Origin: Usitatibacter rugosus
GTDB taxonomy: Bacteria > Pseudomonadota > Gammaproteobacteria > Burkholderiales > Usitatibacteraceae
Assembly: GCF_013003965.1 (NCBI RefSeq)
Contig: NZ_CP053069.1
Span: 2,077,419 to 2,141,418, forward strand
Reading direction: 5' to 3'
DNA: 64,000 bases
The notes below the pieces were generated by a model that ran no database searches, was not told where the DNA came from, and saw only the letters and a list, made by a program, of their open reading frames with translations. Shown here one piece after another: positions 34,985-43,972 of this stretch. The number at the start of each line of letters is the position of its first letter. Position 1 is the first letter of the stretch. The position numbers and the translations under genes were made by a program.

Positions 34985-37035
34985 AGGTCGAGGCCAAGCG
35001 ATCGCTTTCCATCGGCACCAAGTTCCTGCTGATCGCCGCGGCCAGCCTCATCCCGCTCGCGCTCACGCTGGCGCTGCTGCTGCTGGAGATCAACGATCGC
35101 GTGGTCCAGGTCGACCGCGAGCGCCAGGGCCTGGTGGTCCACCAGGGGCTGAAGAAGGTCCTGTACTCGCTGGTCGAGCACCGCGACGCCTCCGTGCGAT
35201 GGCGCATGGGCGATGCGAGCGCGCAGGCGAAGGTCACCAAGCTCGCGACCGAAGTGCAGCGCGACCTGGACGAGGCGACCCAGCTCGCGGCCAGCGTCGC
35301 CTGGGCCCCGGAGGTGAGCGCCGGTCTCTCGGACACCGCCGTCGCCTGGGACATCGTCCGGCGCAGCGTCGAGAACCGGCCGCCGGAAGAGACCTGGCTC
35401 GAGCACAACGAGCTGCTCACGATGAACGTGATGCCGCGCTTCTCGCAGGTGGGCCGCCTCTCGGGCCTCTACGTGGACCCGGATCCCGCGAGCTACTACC
35501 TCGTGCGCATCGTCGTGGAGCGCGTGCCCGTGCTCGCCGGCCGCCTGGGCGAGATCCGCTCGCTGCTGCCGATGATCGACTCGCGCAATGCCCCCGGCAT
35601 CGTCGAGCTGGACAAGCTGCAGGTCGGCGGGGCGCTGGCGCAGGCCGACGTCGACGCGATCGACATGGATTCGAAGAACCTCGCGCGCGTGGACGCCGAA
35701 AGCACCGCGACCCTGAAGCTCCCCTTCAGCGCGCTGGACGCGACGGCCAACCGCTTCCTCCGCACCGTGGATTCCTCGGTGCGCTCCGCGCGGTCGAACC
35801 GCCCGGAATGGGCCTCGGCGCGCGACGTCCCGAACGCCGTCGACAAGACCTTCGAGCTCTACGACCGCGGCACGCAGGTGCTGGCGATGCAGCTCTCGGA
35901 CCGGCGGGGCAGCCTCGTCGCGCAGCGCAACCTCCTGCTTCTCCTCGCCGTGGGCGTGGTGGGCGCGGCGGCGCTGCTGGGCTTCTTCCTCATGCGCTCC
36001 ATCAGCCGGGCCATCGGCGGTGCGCTGGATGTCGCCGACCGCGTCGCCTCCGGGGACCTCACGCAGGTCGTCGAGGTGCGCGGCACGGACGAGACCGCGC
36101 GCCTCATGCAGGCGCTTCGCACCATGAACCAGGCGCTCGCGCGCATGGTGGGCGAGGTGCGCTCGGTGGCCGAGTCGGTGGCGAGCGAGGCGCGCCAGCT
36201 CTCGGGCGGCAACCGCGACCTCTCCGAGCGCACGGAATCGCAGGCCACGGCGATCGAGGAGGCGGCCTCCAGCATGGAGGAGCTCACCGCGAGCGTCCGG
36301 CAGAACATGGACAGCGCGCGCGAGACGCTCAAGCTCACCGGCAAGGCGTCGGACGCGACCACGCGCGGCATGGAAGCGGCCTCGCGCGTCGTGGACCACA
36401 TGGACTCGATCCGCGGCAGCACCAAGCGCGTGGGCGAGATCGTCGGGATGATCGACTCGATCGCCTTCCAGACCAACATCCTGGCGCTGAACGCCGCGGT
36501 GGAAGCCGCGCGCGCCGGCGAGCACGGCCGCGGCTTCGCGGTGGTGGCTTCCGAGGTTCGCAACCTCGCCAAGCGTTGCGCGGACTCCGCGCGCGAGATC
36601 AAGGGGCTGGTGACGACCTCGAGCGCCCAGGTGACCGACGGAGCCCGCCTCGTGGACGAGGTGGCCGAGGCCATCGGCGACATCAACGCGCGCGTCTCGG
36701 AGGTCGACGGGCTGATGAACGGCATCGTGGCCGCGAGCGTCGAGCAGAGCAGCGGCATCGAGCAGGTGGGACAGACGATCACGCAGATGGAGCGCGTCAC
36801 GCAGCAGAACGCGGCGATGGTCGAGGAGATCCTCGCCGCCACCGAGGCGCTCACGCGCCAGACGTCGCGCCTCGCGGCGGTCGTCGGAGCGTTCCGCCTG
36901 CAGGCTTCCGAGGCAGCCCAGGGAGCCGCCCCGGCGCCGGCGTCGAAGGTGGAAGCGGTGGCGGCCGAGGCGATCGGCAAGGCCTCGCGGCTGCCATCGC
37001 GAAATGCGCCGCGGCGCCTGTCGCAGAAGAACTGA
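34981..37035 (+). CDS. Methyl-accepting chemotaxis protein with large periplasmic domain
   Basis: 684 residues. The first helix is near 15-37, a periplasmic all-helical sensor of about 280 residues follows (EHRDASVRWRMGDASAQAK onward), then a second helix near 317-337, a HAMP domain and a signalling domain with [20 protein letters not shown]. No EWEEF-like tail: it ends RRLSQKN. It probably relies on the pentapeptide-bearing MCPs for efficient adaptation. The ligand is unknown. Confidence 0.93.
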   Translation: MKVEAKRSLSIGTKFLLIAAASLIPLALTLALLLLEINDRVVQVDRERQGLVVHQGLKKVLYSLVEHRDASVRWRMGDASAQAKVTKLATEVQRDLDEATQLAASVAWAPEVSAGLSDTAVAWDIVRRSVENRPPEETWLEHNELLTMNVMPRFSQVGRLSGLYVDPDPASYYLVRIVVERVPVLAGRLGEIRSLLPMIDSRNAPGIVELDKLQVGGALAQADVDAIDMDSKNLARVDAESTATLKLPFSALDATANRFLRTVDSSVRSARSNRPEWASARDVPNAVDKTFELYDRGTQVLAMQLSDRRGSLVAQRNLLLLLAVGVVGAAALLGFFLMRSISRAIGGALDVADRVASGDLTQVVEVRGTDETARLMQALRTMNQALARMVGEVRSVAESVASEARQLSGGNRDLSERTESQATAIEEAASSMEELTASVRQNMDSARETLKLTGKASDATTRGMEAASRVVDHMDSIRGSTKRVGEIVGMIDSIAFQTNILALNAAVEAARAGEHGRGFAVVASEVRNLAKRCADSAREIKGLVTTSSAQVTDGARLVDEVAEAIGDINARVSEVDGLMNGIVAASVEQSSGIEQVGQTITQMERVTQQNAAMVEEILAATEALTRQTSRLAAVVGAFRLQASEAAQGAAPAPASKVEAVAAEAIGKASRLPSRNAPRRLSQKN

Positions 37036-37038
37036 TGA

Positions 37039-37875
37039 ATGAGTGAGACGCGGGAGTTTGCCTACACGCGGGAAGATTTCGAACGCGTTCGCAAGCTCAT
37101 CCATGGCCGTGCCGGGATCGCGCTCGCCCAGGGCAAGGGCGAGATGGTCTACAGCCGCGTCGCGAAGCGCGTGCGGGCGCTGAACCTCGATACGTTCTCC
37201 GCGTATCTCGCTGTCCTCGACGACGACCTGCATCCCGAGTGGGAGCACTTCGTCAATGCGCTCACCACGAACCAGACGGACTTCTTCCGCGAAGCGCATC
37301 ACTTCCCGATCCTGGTCGCGCATGCCCTGGCCAAGGGGAACCACGTGCGCGTGTGGAGCGCGGCGTCTTCCACCGGCGAGGAGCCGTATTCGATCGCGAT
37401 GGCGCTCTGCGAGGCCTTCGGCACGTTCGAGCCTCCGGTGCGCATCCTCGCCACGGACCTGGACAGCAAGGTGCTCGCCACCGGCAGCGCGGGCATCTAC
37501 CCGATGGAGCGCGCGGCACCCGTGGACGAGGAGCGCCTGAAGCGCTTCTTCCTCCGCGGCAAGGGCGAGAAGCGCGGGTTCGTCCGCGTGCGCGAGGAGT
37601 TGCGCGCGCTGATCGAATTCCGCCAGCTCAACCTGCGCGACGTGCAATGGGACATCGAGGGCCCGTTCGACGCGATCTTCTGCCGCAACGTCCTCATCTA
37701 CTTCGACAAGCCGACGCAGCGCGCGGTGCTGGAGCGCCTCGTGAAGCGCCTGGCCGCCGACGGCCTGTACTTCGCCGGCCATTCCGAGAGCCTGCTGCAC
37801 GCCTCGGATCTCCTCGCGCCCCGCGGCCGCACGGTCTACAGCCGCGCGAGCCATCCGGGACGGCCGTTCGCATGA
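37039..37875 (+). CDS. cheR: Chemoreceptor glutamate methyltransferase CheR
   Basis: 278 residues. An N-terminal helical domain (YTREDFERVRKLIHGRAGI) precedes an S-adenosylmethionine domain with WSAASSTGEEPYSIAM, ATDLDSKVL and FDAIFCRNVLIYFD. The motif LTTNQTDFFRE is typical. It methylates MCP glutamates, and its beta subdomain should bind the EWEEF tails of the two tandem MCPs. It overlaps cheD by four bases. Confidence 0.95.
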   Translation: MSETREFAYTREDFERVRKLIHGRAGIALAQGKGEMVYSRVAKRVRALNLDTFSAYLAVLDDDLHPEWEHFVNALTTNQTDFFREAHHFPILVAHALAKGNHVRVWSAASSTGEEPYSIAMALCEAFGTFEPPVRILATDLDSKVLATGSAGIYPMERAAPVDEERLKRFFLRGKGEKRGFVRVREELRALIEFRQLNLRDVQWDIEGPFDAIFCRNVLIYFDKPTQRAVLERLVKRLAADGLYFAGHSESLLHASDLLAPRGRTVYSRASHPGRPFA

Positions 37876-38501
37876 CGACGCGCTCGCGCGACGGCGGCAA
37901 GGACAAGTCGAGCGGCACCACGCGCGACTCGCACTACATCGACCGGCAGTTCAACCTGCCCGCCGCGAAGATCGGCCCGGGCGAGGTGTACGCCACGCAG
38001 CGCAACATGGTCATCGTCACGGTCCTGGGCTCGTGCGTCTCGGCCTGCCTTCGCGACCCGGAGACGAACGTGGGCGGCATGAACCACTTCATGCTTCCGC
38101 ACCACGAGGGCCAGCCCGACGGGCCGCTCTCCGAGTCGGCACGCTATGGCGCATATGCGATGGAGGTGCTGGTGAACCACCTCCTGTCGCTCGGCGCGCG
38201 GCGCGACCGGCTGGAGGCGAAGATCTTCGGCGCCGGGCGGATCGTGCCCGGCATGTCGGACGTGGGCGCCAAGAACGCGAAGTTCGCCGTCGAGTACCTG
38301 GAGCGCGAGCGCATTCCCGTCCTCGCGCAGGATCTCGGCCGCGTCGAGGCGAGCAAGGTCTACTTCTTCCCGCACACCGGGCGCGTGCTGGTGAAGCGCC
38401 TGAAGACCCTCAGCAACGACACCGTGCTGATCCGCGAGCGCAACTACGCCGAGCGGCTCGACGAGCTCGCCAAGGGCGGCGGCGCGGACATCTTCGTCTG
38501 A
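37872..38501 (+). CDS. cheD: Chemoreceptor glutamine deamidase CheD
   Basis: 209 residues. The catalytic Cys is in VTVLGSCVSACL, the His in GGMNHFMLP, and the family segments LEAKIFGAGRIVPGMSDVG and KVYFFPHTGRVLVKRL are present. It deamidates specific MCP glutamines. An N-terminal stretch of about 25 residues (TTRSRDGGKDKSSGTTRDS) is polar and probably disordered. The start overlaps cheR and the stop overlaps cheB. Confidence 0.94.
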   Translation: MTTRSRDGGKDKSSGTTRDSHYIDRQFNLPAAKIGPGEVYATQRNMVIVTVLGSCVSACLRDPETNVGGMNHFMLPHHEGQPDGPLSESARYGAYAMEVLVNHLLSLGARRDRLEAKIFGAGRIVPGMSDVGAKNAKFAVEYLERERIPVLAQDLGRVEASKVYFFPHTGRVLVKRLKTLSNDTVLIRERNYAERLDELAKGGGADIFV

Positions 38502-39532
38502 TGGCGATCCGCGTCCTCATCGTCGAGGATTCACCGCTGATGCAGCGGCTGCTCTCGACCATCATCGGGGCGCAGGACGACCTCAAGGTCGTGGGGACGG
38601 CCGGCGACCCGATCGAGGCGCGCGAGCGGATCAAGCAGCTGAAGCCCGACGTGATCACGCTCGACGTCGAGATGCCGCGCATGGACGGCATCACCTTCCT
38701 CGAGCGGCTGATGCGCTTGCGCCCCATGCCGGTCGTGATGATCTCCTCGCTCACCGAGAGCAACGCGCAAGTGACGCTCCGCGCACTCGAGCTGGGCGCC
38801 GTGGACTTCGTCACCAAGCCGGGCGGCGAGGGCTCGCGCGACCTCGCGAATTTCGGCGACGACGTGGTCGAGAAGGTGCGCGCCGCCGCCAAGGCCGAGG
38901 TGCACGCGTTTCCCGATCCGCCCACGGTGCCCGCTCCAGCCGTGGCCACGTTTCGCCCGAGCGCGCTCATCGCCGTGGGCGGCTCGACCGGCGCCACCGA
39001 GATGATCCGCGAGCTCCTAACACGGCTCCCGTCCAACTCGCCGCCCGTGGCGATCGTGCAGCACATGCCGGAGATGTTCACGCGCCTCTTCGCCCGGCGC
39101 CTGGACGACCTCTGCGCCCTGAAGGTGACCGAGGCGGAGGACGGCGAGCCGCTGCAGGCCGGCCATGCCTATATCGCGCCGGGAGACTGGCACCTGCGCA
39201 TCGACGCGAAGGGCGGCGACTACATCGCGCGCATCGGCCAGGAGATGCTCGTGAACCGGCACCGGCCCTCGGTCGACGTGCTGTTCGAATCGGTGGCCAA
39301 GGCCGCCGGCGACAAGGGTGCCGGGGTGCTGCTGACCGGCATGGGCAAGGACGGCGCCGAGGGCCTGGGCGCCATCAAGCGCTCGGGCGGGGCTACCTTC
39401 GCCCAGGACCAGGCTTCGTGCGTCGTCTTCGGGATGCCCAAGGCGGCGATCGAGGCGGGGTACGTCGACCACGTGGAACCCGTGGCGGGCATCGCCCAAC
39501 GGCTGGTGGAGGTCTTGCGCCGCCCGGGGTAG
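38501..39532 (+). CDS. cheB: Chemotaxis protein-glutamate methylesterase CheB
   Basis: 343 residues. The receiver domain has phospho-Asp55 (VITLDVEMPRMDG). The C-terminal esterase has the catalytic residues in VGGSTGATEMI (Ser), IVQHMPEMFT (His) and LLTGMGKDGAEG (Asp). It demethylates MCPs when phosphorylated by CheA and also deamidates them. It is the last chemosensory gene, with korA following after 50 bases. Confidence 0.95.
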   Translation: MAIRVLIVEDSPLMQRLLSTIIGAQDDLKVVGTAGDPIEARERIKQLKPDVITLDVEMPRMDGITFLERLMRLRPMPVVMISSLTESNAQVTLRALELGAVDFVTKPGGEGSRDLANFGDDVVEKVRAAAKAEVHAFPDPPTVPAPAVATFRPSALIAVGGSTGATEMIRELLTRLPSNSPPVAIVQHMPEMFTRLFARRLDDLCALKVTEAEDGEPLQAGHAYIAPGDWHLRIDAKGGDYIARIGQEMLVNRHRPSVDVLFESVAKAAGDKGAGVLLTGMGKDGAEGLGAIKRSGGATFAQDQASCVVFGMPKAAIEAGYVDHVEPVAGIAQRLVEVLRRPG

Positions 39533-39540
39533 GGCTGAAC

Positions 39541-39546
39541 TAGAAT
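39541..39546 (+). promoter_or_regulatory. Possible -10 box before korA
   Basis: TAGAAT followed by GCGGGG, 36 bases upstream of the korA ATG, which has its own GGAGGAGG ribosome-binding site (39564-39571). This suggests korAB may be transcribed independently of the chemosensory operon. No good -35 at normal spacing. Confidence 0.3.
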
Positions 39547-39582
39547 GCGGGGAAGCACCTCTCGGAGGAGGATGCAGCGAAG

Positions 39583-41436
39583 ATGAAGAAAATAGAGTCG
39601 GTCAACGACTTCGTCATCAAGTTCGCGAACGTGAATGGGTCGGGCTCGGCCTCGGCCAACACGCTGTTCGCGAAGTCGATCATGCGCATGGGCGTGCCCA
39701 TCAGCCCGCGCAACATCTTTCCCTCGAACATCCAGGGGCTTCCGACTTGGTATGAGGTCCGCGTGTGCGAGGAAGGCTGGCTCGGGCGACGCGGCGGCTG
39801 CGACCTCATGGTCGCCATGAACCCGCAGACGTGGGAGCCGGACGTCGCCGAGATCGAGCCCGGCGGCTACCTCTTCTACGACTCCACGCGGCCGATGCCG
39901 CAGAGCAAGTTCCGCGACGACATCCATGTCCTCGGCATGCCGCTCACGGAGATCACGAACAACGCGTACTCCGATCCCCGCCAGCGCCAGCTCTTCAAGA
40001 ACATCATCTACGTGGGCGCGCTCTCGGCGCTGCTGGAGATCGACGTCCCGGAGATCGAGAAGCTGATCGCCGAGCAGTACAAGGGCAAGGAGAAGCTGCT
40101 CGAGCCCAACATCAAGGCCCTGCACATGGGCCGCGACTATGCCCTCGCGAACCTGCCGTGCCCGCTCGGCATCCGCGTGCGGCGTGCCGACCGCGTGGGC
40201 AAGAAGGTGTTCCTCGAGGGCAACAGCGCGGCCGCCCTGGGCTGCGTCTATGGCGGCGCCACGTTCGCCGCCTGGTATCCGATCACGCCGTCCTCCTCGA
40301 TGGCCGAGGCGTTCGCCAAGCACTGCCGCAAGTTCCGCACCGATCCCGAGACCAGCAAGAACCGCTTCGCCATCGTCCAGGCCGAGGACGAGCTGTCGTC
40401 GATCGGCATGGTGATCGGCGCGGCGTGGAACGGATCGCGCGCGTTCACCTGCACCTCGGGCCCGGGCATCTCGCTCATGAGCGAGTTCATCGGCCTCGCG
40501 TACTTCGCCGAGATTCCCGCGGTGGTCTTCAACGTGCAGCGCGCCGGCCCTTCCACGGGCATGCCCACGCGCACGCAGCAGGCCGACGTATTGTCGTGCG
40601 CCTATGCATCCCACGGTGACACGAAGCACGTGCTGCTCTTCCCCGAGGATCCGAAGGAGTGCTTCGAGCACGCCGCGGTCTCGTTCGATCTCGCCGACCG
40701 CCTGCAGACGCCGGTGTTCGTGCTGCTCGACCTCGACATCGGCATGAACGAGCGCCTGTGCGAGCCGCTCAAGTGGGACGACAGCCGCCACTACGACCGC
40801 GGCAAGGTCCGCAGCTACCAGGACCTCGAAGCCGGGGCGCGCTTCGGTCGGTATCTCGACGTCGACGGCGACGGCATCACGTACCGCACCTATCCGGGCA
40901 CGCACCCGAAGCGCGGGTCGTTCTTCACCCGGGGGACGAGCCGGGACAGATATGCGCGCTACACCGAGGACGGCAAGGCCTACGTCGACAACATGCAGCG
41001 GCTGCTCCGCAAGTTCGAGACCGCCAAGGACCTCGTGCCGAAGCCCGAACGCTTCGATGCGAGGAAGCCTTCGCGATTCGGAGTGATCTACTACGGTTCG
41101 ACCAGCCCCGCGATGCGCGAGGCCCTGGCCGACCTCGAGGCGGCGAGCGTGGAGATCGACGCGCTGCGGATCCGGTCCTTTCCGTTCCACGAGGAAGTGA
41201 TCGAGTGGGTCAACCGCCACGAGCACGTCTTCCTGGTGGAGCAGAACCGCGATGGGCAGTTGCGCACGCTGCTGATCGCCGAGGGCAACGTGGATCCGAA
41301 CAAGGTGACGCCGGTGCTGCACTACGACGGGACGCCGATCACGGCGCGCTTCATCCGGGGCGAGATCGCGCAGCGGCTCGGGGCGTTCAATGTCACGCCG
41401 ATCAAGAAGACGGCCGCGACCGGTGGCGGGGAATAA
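39583..41436 (+). CDS. korA: 2-oxoacid:acceptor oxidoreductase, fused gamma-alpha subunit (KorA-like)
   Basis: 617 residues. The N-terminal 190 residues are the gamma domain (FANVNGSGSASANTLFAKSI). The alpha domain follows, with YPITPSSSMAEAF, VQAEDELSSIGMVIGAAWNG and TSGPGISLMSEFIGLAYFAE. Size (about 68 kDa) and fusion order match KorA of 2-oxoglutarate:NADP+ oxidoreductase. It oxidatively decarboxylates a 2-oxoacid with CoA, passing electrons to Fe-S centres and, through a KorC-type subunit, to NADP+ or ferredoxin. The substrate is not provable from sequence. Confidence 0.88.
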   Translation: MKKIESVNDFVIKFANVNGSGSASANTLFAKSIMRMGVPISPRNIFPSNIQGLPTWYEVRVCEEGWLGRRGGCDLMVAMNPQTWEPDVAEIEPGGYLFYDSTRPMPQSKFRDDIHVLGMPLTEITNNAYSDPRQRQLFKNIIYVGALSALLEIDVPEIEKLIAEQYKGKEKLLEPNIKALHMGRDYALANLPCPLGIRVRRADRVGKKVFLEGNSAAALGCVYGGATFAAWYPITPSSSMAEAFAKHCRKFRTDPETSKNRFAIVQAEDELSSIGMVIGAAWNGSRAFTCTSGPGISLMSEFIGLAYFAEIPAVVFNVQRAGPSTGMPTRTQQADVLSCAYASHGDTKHVLLFPEDPKECFEHAAVSFDLADRLQTPVFVLLDLDIGMNERLCEPLKWDDSRHYDRGKVRSYQDLEAGARFGRYLDVDGDGITYRTYPGTHPKRGSFFTRGTSRDRYARYTEDGKAYVDNMQRLLRKFETAKDLVPKPERFDARKPSRFGVIYYGSTSPAMREALADLEAASVEIDALRIRSFPFHEEVIEWVNRHEHVFLVEQNRDGQLRTLLIAEGNVDPNKVTPVLHYDGTPITARFIRGEIAQRLGAFNVTPIKKTAATGGGE

Positions 41437-41443
41437 GGCTTTG

Positions 41444-41472
41444 TCCACGGATAAACACGGATAAACACGGAT
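41444..41472. repeat. Short tandem repeat CCACGGATAAACACGGAT
   Basis: TCCACGG followed by two exact copies of ATAAACACGG and a trailing AT, filling most of the 43-base gap between korA and korB. It is built like the CCACGGAGGACACGGAGG arms at 11587 but with a different spacer. It is probably one arm of a dispersed intergenic repeat. No inverted partner is visible nearby. Confidence 0.7.
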
Positions 41473-41479
41473 CTCGACC

Positions 41480-42535
41480 ATGACCTATCTCACGAAGCCG
41501 AAGCTCCACCATCCCGAATTGCCCAAGAACAAGCTGGGCTTTACGAGGCGGGACTACGAAGGCACGGTGTCGACGCTGTGTGCCGGTTGCGGGCATGACT
41601 CGATCACGGGGGCGATCATCCAGGCGTGCTTCGAGCTGGATATCGCGCCGCATCGCGTGGCGAAGCTCTCGGGCATCGGGTGCTCGTCCAAGACGCCTAC
41701 GTATTTCCTGGGCCAGTCGCACGGGTTCAACACGGTCCACGGCCGCATGCCTTCGGTGCTGACCGGAGCGAATGCCGCGAACCGCGACCTCATCTATCTC
41801 GGCGTGTCCGGGGATGGCGATTCCGCATCCATCGGCCTGGGCCAGTTCGCCCACGTGATGCGCCGGGGCGTGAACATGACGTACATCGTCGAGAACAACG
41901 GCGTGTACGGCCTCACCAAGGGCCAGTTCTCGGCCACGGCCGACCGCGGCTCGAAGAGCAAGCGCGGGGCGCTGAACGCGGACGAATCGATCGACCTCGC
42001 CCTCCTGGCGCTCCAGCTCGGCGCCACCTACGTCGCGCGCAGCTTCTCGGGCGACAAGGCGCAGTTGGTGCCGCTCATCAAGGGCGCGCTCACGCATCCG
42101 GGTGCCGCGTTCATCGACGTGCTCTCGCCCTGCGTGGCCTTCAACAATCACGAAGGGTCCACCAAGAGCTACGACTACGTGCGCGAGCACAACGAGGCCG
42201 TGAACGCGCTGGACGTGATCACGATGCATCGCGAGATCACCACGCAGTACGACGCGGGCACCGTGCAGGAGGTGAAGCAGCACGACGGCTCGGTGCTGCG
42301 GCTGCGCAAGATCGACGCGGGCTACGACGCCTCGAACCGCATCACCGCCATGAACTTCGTGCAGGAGCGCTACGCGCGCGGCGAGATCGCCACCGGGCTG
42401 CTGTACCTGAACGCCCACCCGCGCGACCTCCACGATTCCCTGAATACGGTGGCCACGCCGCTGAACCAGCTGAACGAGCGCGAGCTCTGCCCCGGCAACG
42501 CGGCGCTGGAGAAGTTCAACACGCTGCTTCGCTAG
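41480..42535 (+). CDS. korB: 2-oxoacid:acceptor oxidoreductase beta subunit (KorB-like)
   Basis: 351 residues. The thiamine diphosphate site is GDGDSASIG (residues 111-119) with VENNGVYGLTKGQ. LCAGCGHDSITGAI near the N-terminus is typical of the beta subunit. No ferredoxin-type cluster is fused; KorC would carry the extra Fe-S. No obvious Shine-Dalgarno is present, because the upstream space is filled by the ATAAACACGG repeat. It forms the catalytic pair with KorA. Confidence 0.9.
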   Translation: MTYLTKPKLHHPELPKNKLGFTRRDYEGTVSTLCAGCGHDSITGAIIQACFELDIAPHRVAKLSGIGCSSKTPTYFLGQSHGFNTVHGRMPSVLTGANAANRDLIYLGVSGDGDSASIGLGQFAHVMRRGVNMTYIVENNGVYGLTKGQFSATADRGSKSKRGALNADESIDLALLALQLGATYVARSFSGDKAQLVPLIKGALTHPGAAFIDVLSPCVAFNNHEGSTKSYDYVREHNEAVNALDVITMHREITTQYDAGTVQEVKQHDGSVLRLRKIDAGYDASNRITAMNFVQERYARGEIATGLLYLNAHPRDLHDSLNTVATPLNQLNERELCPGNAALEKFNTLLR

Positions 42536-42540
42536 CGGGT

Positions 42541-43395
42541 ATGGCACTTTCGAAGAAGCGCCGATATGACGCACTTCCAGTACGGGCGATCGACTCTTGG
42601 TACGACATCCCGAAACTTCTCGCGCACTGTTCGTTGTTCAGGAATCGGGGTTGGTTGTTCCGCGGGGTTTGTCGCGGTGACTTCGACCTGATTCCGAAGA
42701 TCGGTAGATCTGACGCCCGAAAGTGGAAACCTGACTCGGGAATCCACATGCCGTATCAGCTGAAGGACGAGCGAGCTGTTCTGCGATTGTTCCAGGACAG
42801 GGCGCCACCTCTCTTGAGATTTCAGCCAAGACACGAGCTTGAATGGCTCGCTGTGGCTCAGCACTATGGTGTCCCGACGCGCCTGCTTGATTGGACGGAA
42901 AACATTCTCGTTGCGTCCTGGTTTGCCTGTGAGCAGTACCTAGAGCGCGTCTCACCCGTTGAGGCGCGAGTGAAGGGCCTCTTGACCCGGTCAAATAGAC
43001 AACGACCGGAGGCAAAGTTGGCACCAGATCCTGCAATTTGGATCACCTGTGACGTGCAACACATAAGCAGCGCAGAGGAGCGCGCTCCGTTCAAGATAAG
43101 GAGTCCGCGTAGCTACCGCCCTCCGTTTGTTAGTGAGCGAATTGCATCTCAAGGAAGCATCCTTACGATCCACGGGGATCCGAGAAAGCCGTTCAAACCG
43201 GACGTCGTCTTTCGCGTCCCGATCGCCAAGAGCGCTTGCTTCACAATTCTGAAGCGACTTGATGCTGCTGGATACAACTTCTCCACCGTCTTCCCCGATG
43301 CGGGCGGACTCGGTGTGTATCTCAACTGGCGCTACAAGAATGTTTGGCTGCCGAACTACAAGCGCCTAACCATTGACGAGTCAAAGGACCGTTAG
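42541..43395 (+). CDS. FRG-domain protein
   Basis: 284 residues from the ATG at 42541. The FRG domain is recognised by WLFRGVCRGDFDLIPKIGR near the start, then LEWLAVAQHYGVPTRLLDWT and ILVASWFACEQYL. A long C-terminal part (FKIRSPRSYRPPFVSERI onward) is typical of the family. FRG proteins are of unknown biochemistry and are often found in accessory, phage-defence or toxin loci. GC content by eye is clearly lower than in the flanking genes and AT-ending codons are frequent, so recent acquisition is likely. It begins only 5 bases after korB, has no strong ribosome-binding site, and has no obvious defence partner. Confidence 0.8.
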   Translation: MALSKKRRYDALPVRAIDSWYDIPKLLAHCSLFRNRGWLFRGVCRGDFDLIPKIGRSDARKWKPDSGIHMPYQLKDERAVLRLFQDRAPPLLRFQPRHELEWLAVAQHYGVPTRLLDWTENILVASWFACEQYLERVSPVEARVKGLLTRSNRQRPEAKLAPDPAIWITCDVQHISSAEERAPFKIRSPRSYRPPFVSERIASQGSILTIHGDPRKPFKPDVVFRVPIAKSACFTILKRLDAAGYNFSTVFPDAGGLGVYLNWRYKNVWLPNYKRLTIDESKDR

Positions 43396-43417
43396 AGAGG
43401 CGCGTGTCCCGCGCCTG

Positions 43418-43423
43418 TAAAAT
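43418..43423 (+). promoter_or_regulatory. Possible -10 box immediately before 43430
   Basis: TAAAAT followed by GGCGGG, with the ATG of the next gene only 6 bases beyond the hexamer. If used, transcription would begin at or near the start codon, implying a leaderless message. No clear -35. Confidence 0.35.
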
Positions 43424-43429
43424 GGCGGG

Positions 43430-43972
43430 ATGACAGACCGTCCCGCCTTGCTCCGCCTCATCGGCGAAGCCACCGACCAGAAGATCGCCGACCACCTGGC
43501 CGCCCTGGGCTTCCGCCCGGCCACGCCGCTCTTCGAGCAGACCATCCGCCGCTATGTGGCCACGGGTCCTTTCCGCGACATGGACATCGAGGTCTATCGC
43601 GGCAAGGACTGGAGCGGGCCCGGGGGCGCTGTCCTCGTCTCGCTTCGGGTCCTGATCCACCCGGTGCAGAAGGCCTTGCACGGGGAACCCCAATCGCTCG
43701 CGACACCGCGCCTGGACGTGGGCGCCGCCGTGATGCAATTCGGCCCGCATCCGCCCACCGAGCCGGGCCAGTGGCGCGTTACGTCTCCGGCCGAGGTAGG
43801 CCACTTCGCGAACGGCTTCGGCGACTACCTCGTGAAGCACGCGCTGCCGTGGTTCGCGAAGTCCGCCACGCCGCAAGCCGCGATCGCGCTCCTCGACACC
43901 CTGGGGCCCGGCCCGCAGGACGCCGAGATCCGCCTCGCCCTCGAAATCGCTTCCACGCAGGAACCGTCATGA
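43430..43972 (+). CDS. Conserved-looking hypothetical protein
   Basis: 180 residues, soluble, no signal peptide. I do not recognise the family. Features: an N-terminal helical segment ([20 protein letters not shown]), a mixed middle region ([18 protein letters not shown]) and a proline-rich loop ([17 protein letters not shown]). The GC-rich codon use is like the genome and the stop overlaps ltaE (ATGA), so it is a real, co-translated gene. It may be an ancillary protein of unknown role. Confidence 0.7.
   Translation: MTDRPALLRLIGEATDQKIADHLAALGFRPATPLFEQTIRRYVATGPFRDMDIEVYRGKDWSGPGGAVLVSLRVLIHPVQKALHGEPQSLATPRLDVGAAVMQFGPHPPTEPGQWRVTSPAEVGHFANGFGDYLVKHALPWFAKSATPQAAIALLDTLGPGPQDAEIRLALEIASTQEPS

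Noticed and set aside
34726-37854. A 1042-codon minus-strand frame opposite cheW, the third MCP and cheR
   Set aside because: Antisense of three gene products with unmistakable family motifs; no ribosome-binding site or domain.
42541-43395. Considered part of a multi-gene phage-defence island
   Set aside because: Only this gene has foreign composition; flanking genes are korB and an ordinary hypothetical/ltaE pair with no nuclease, methylase or integrase.
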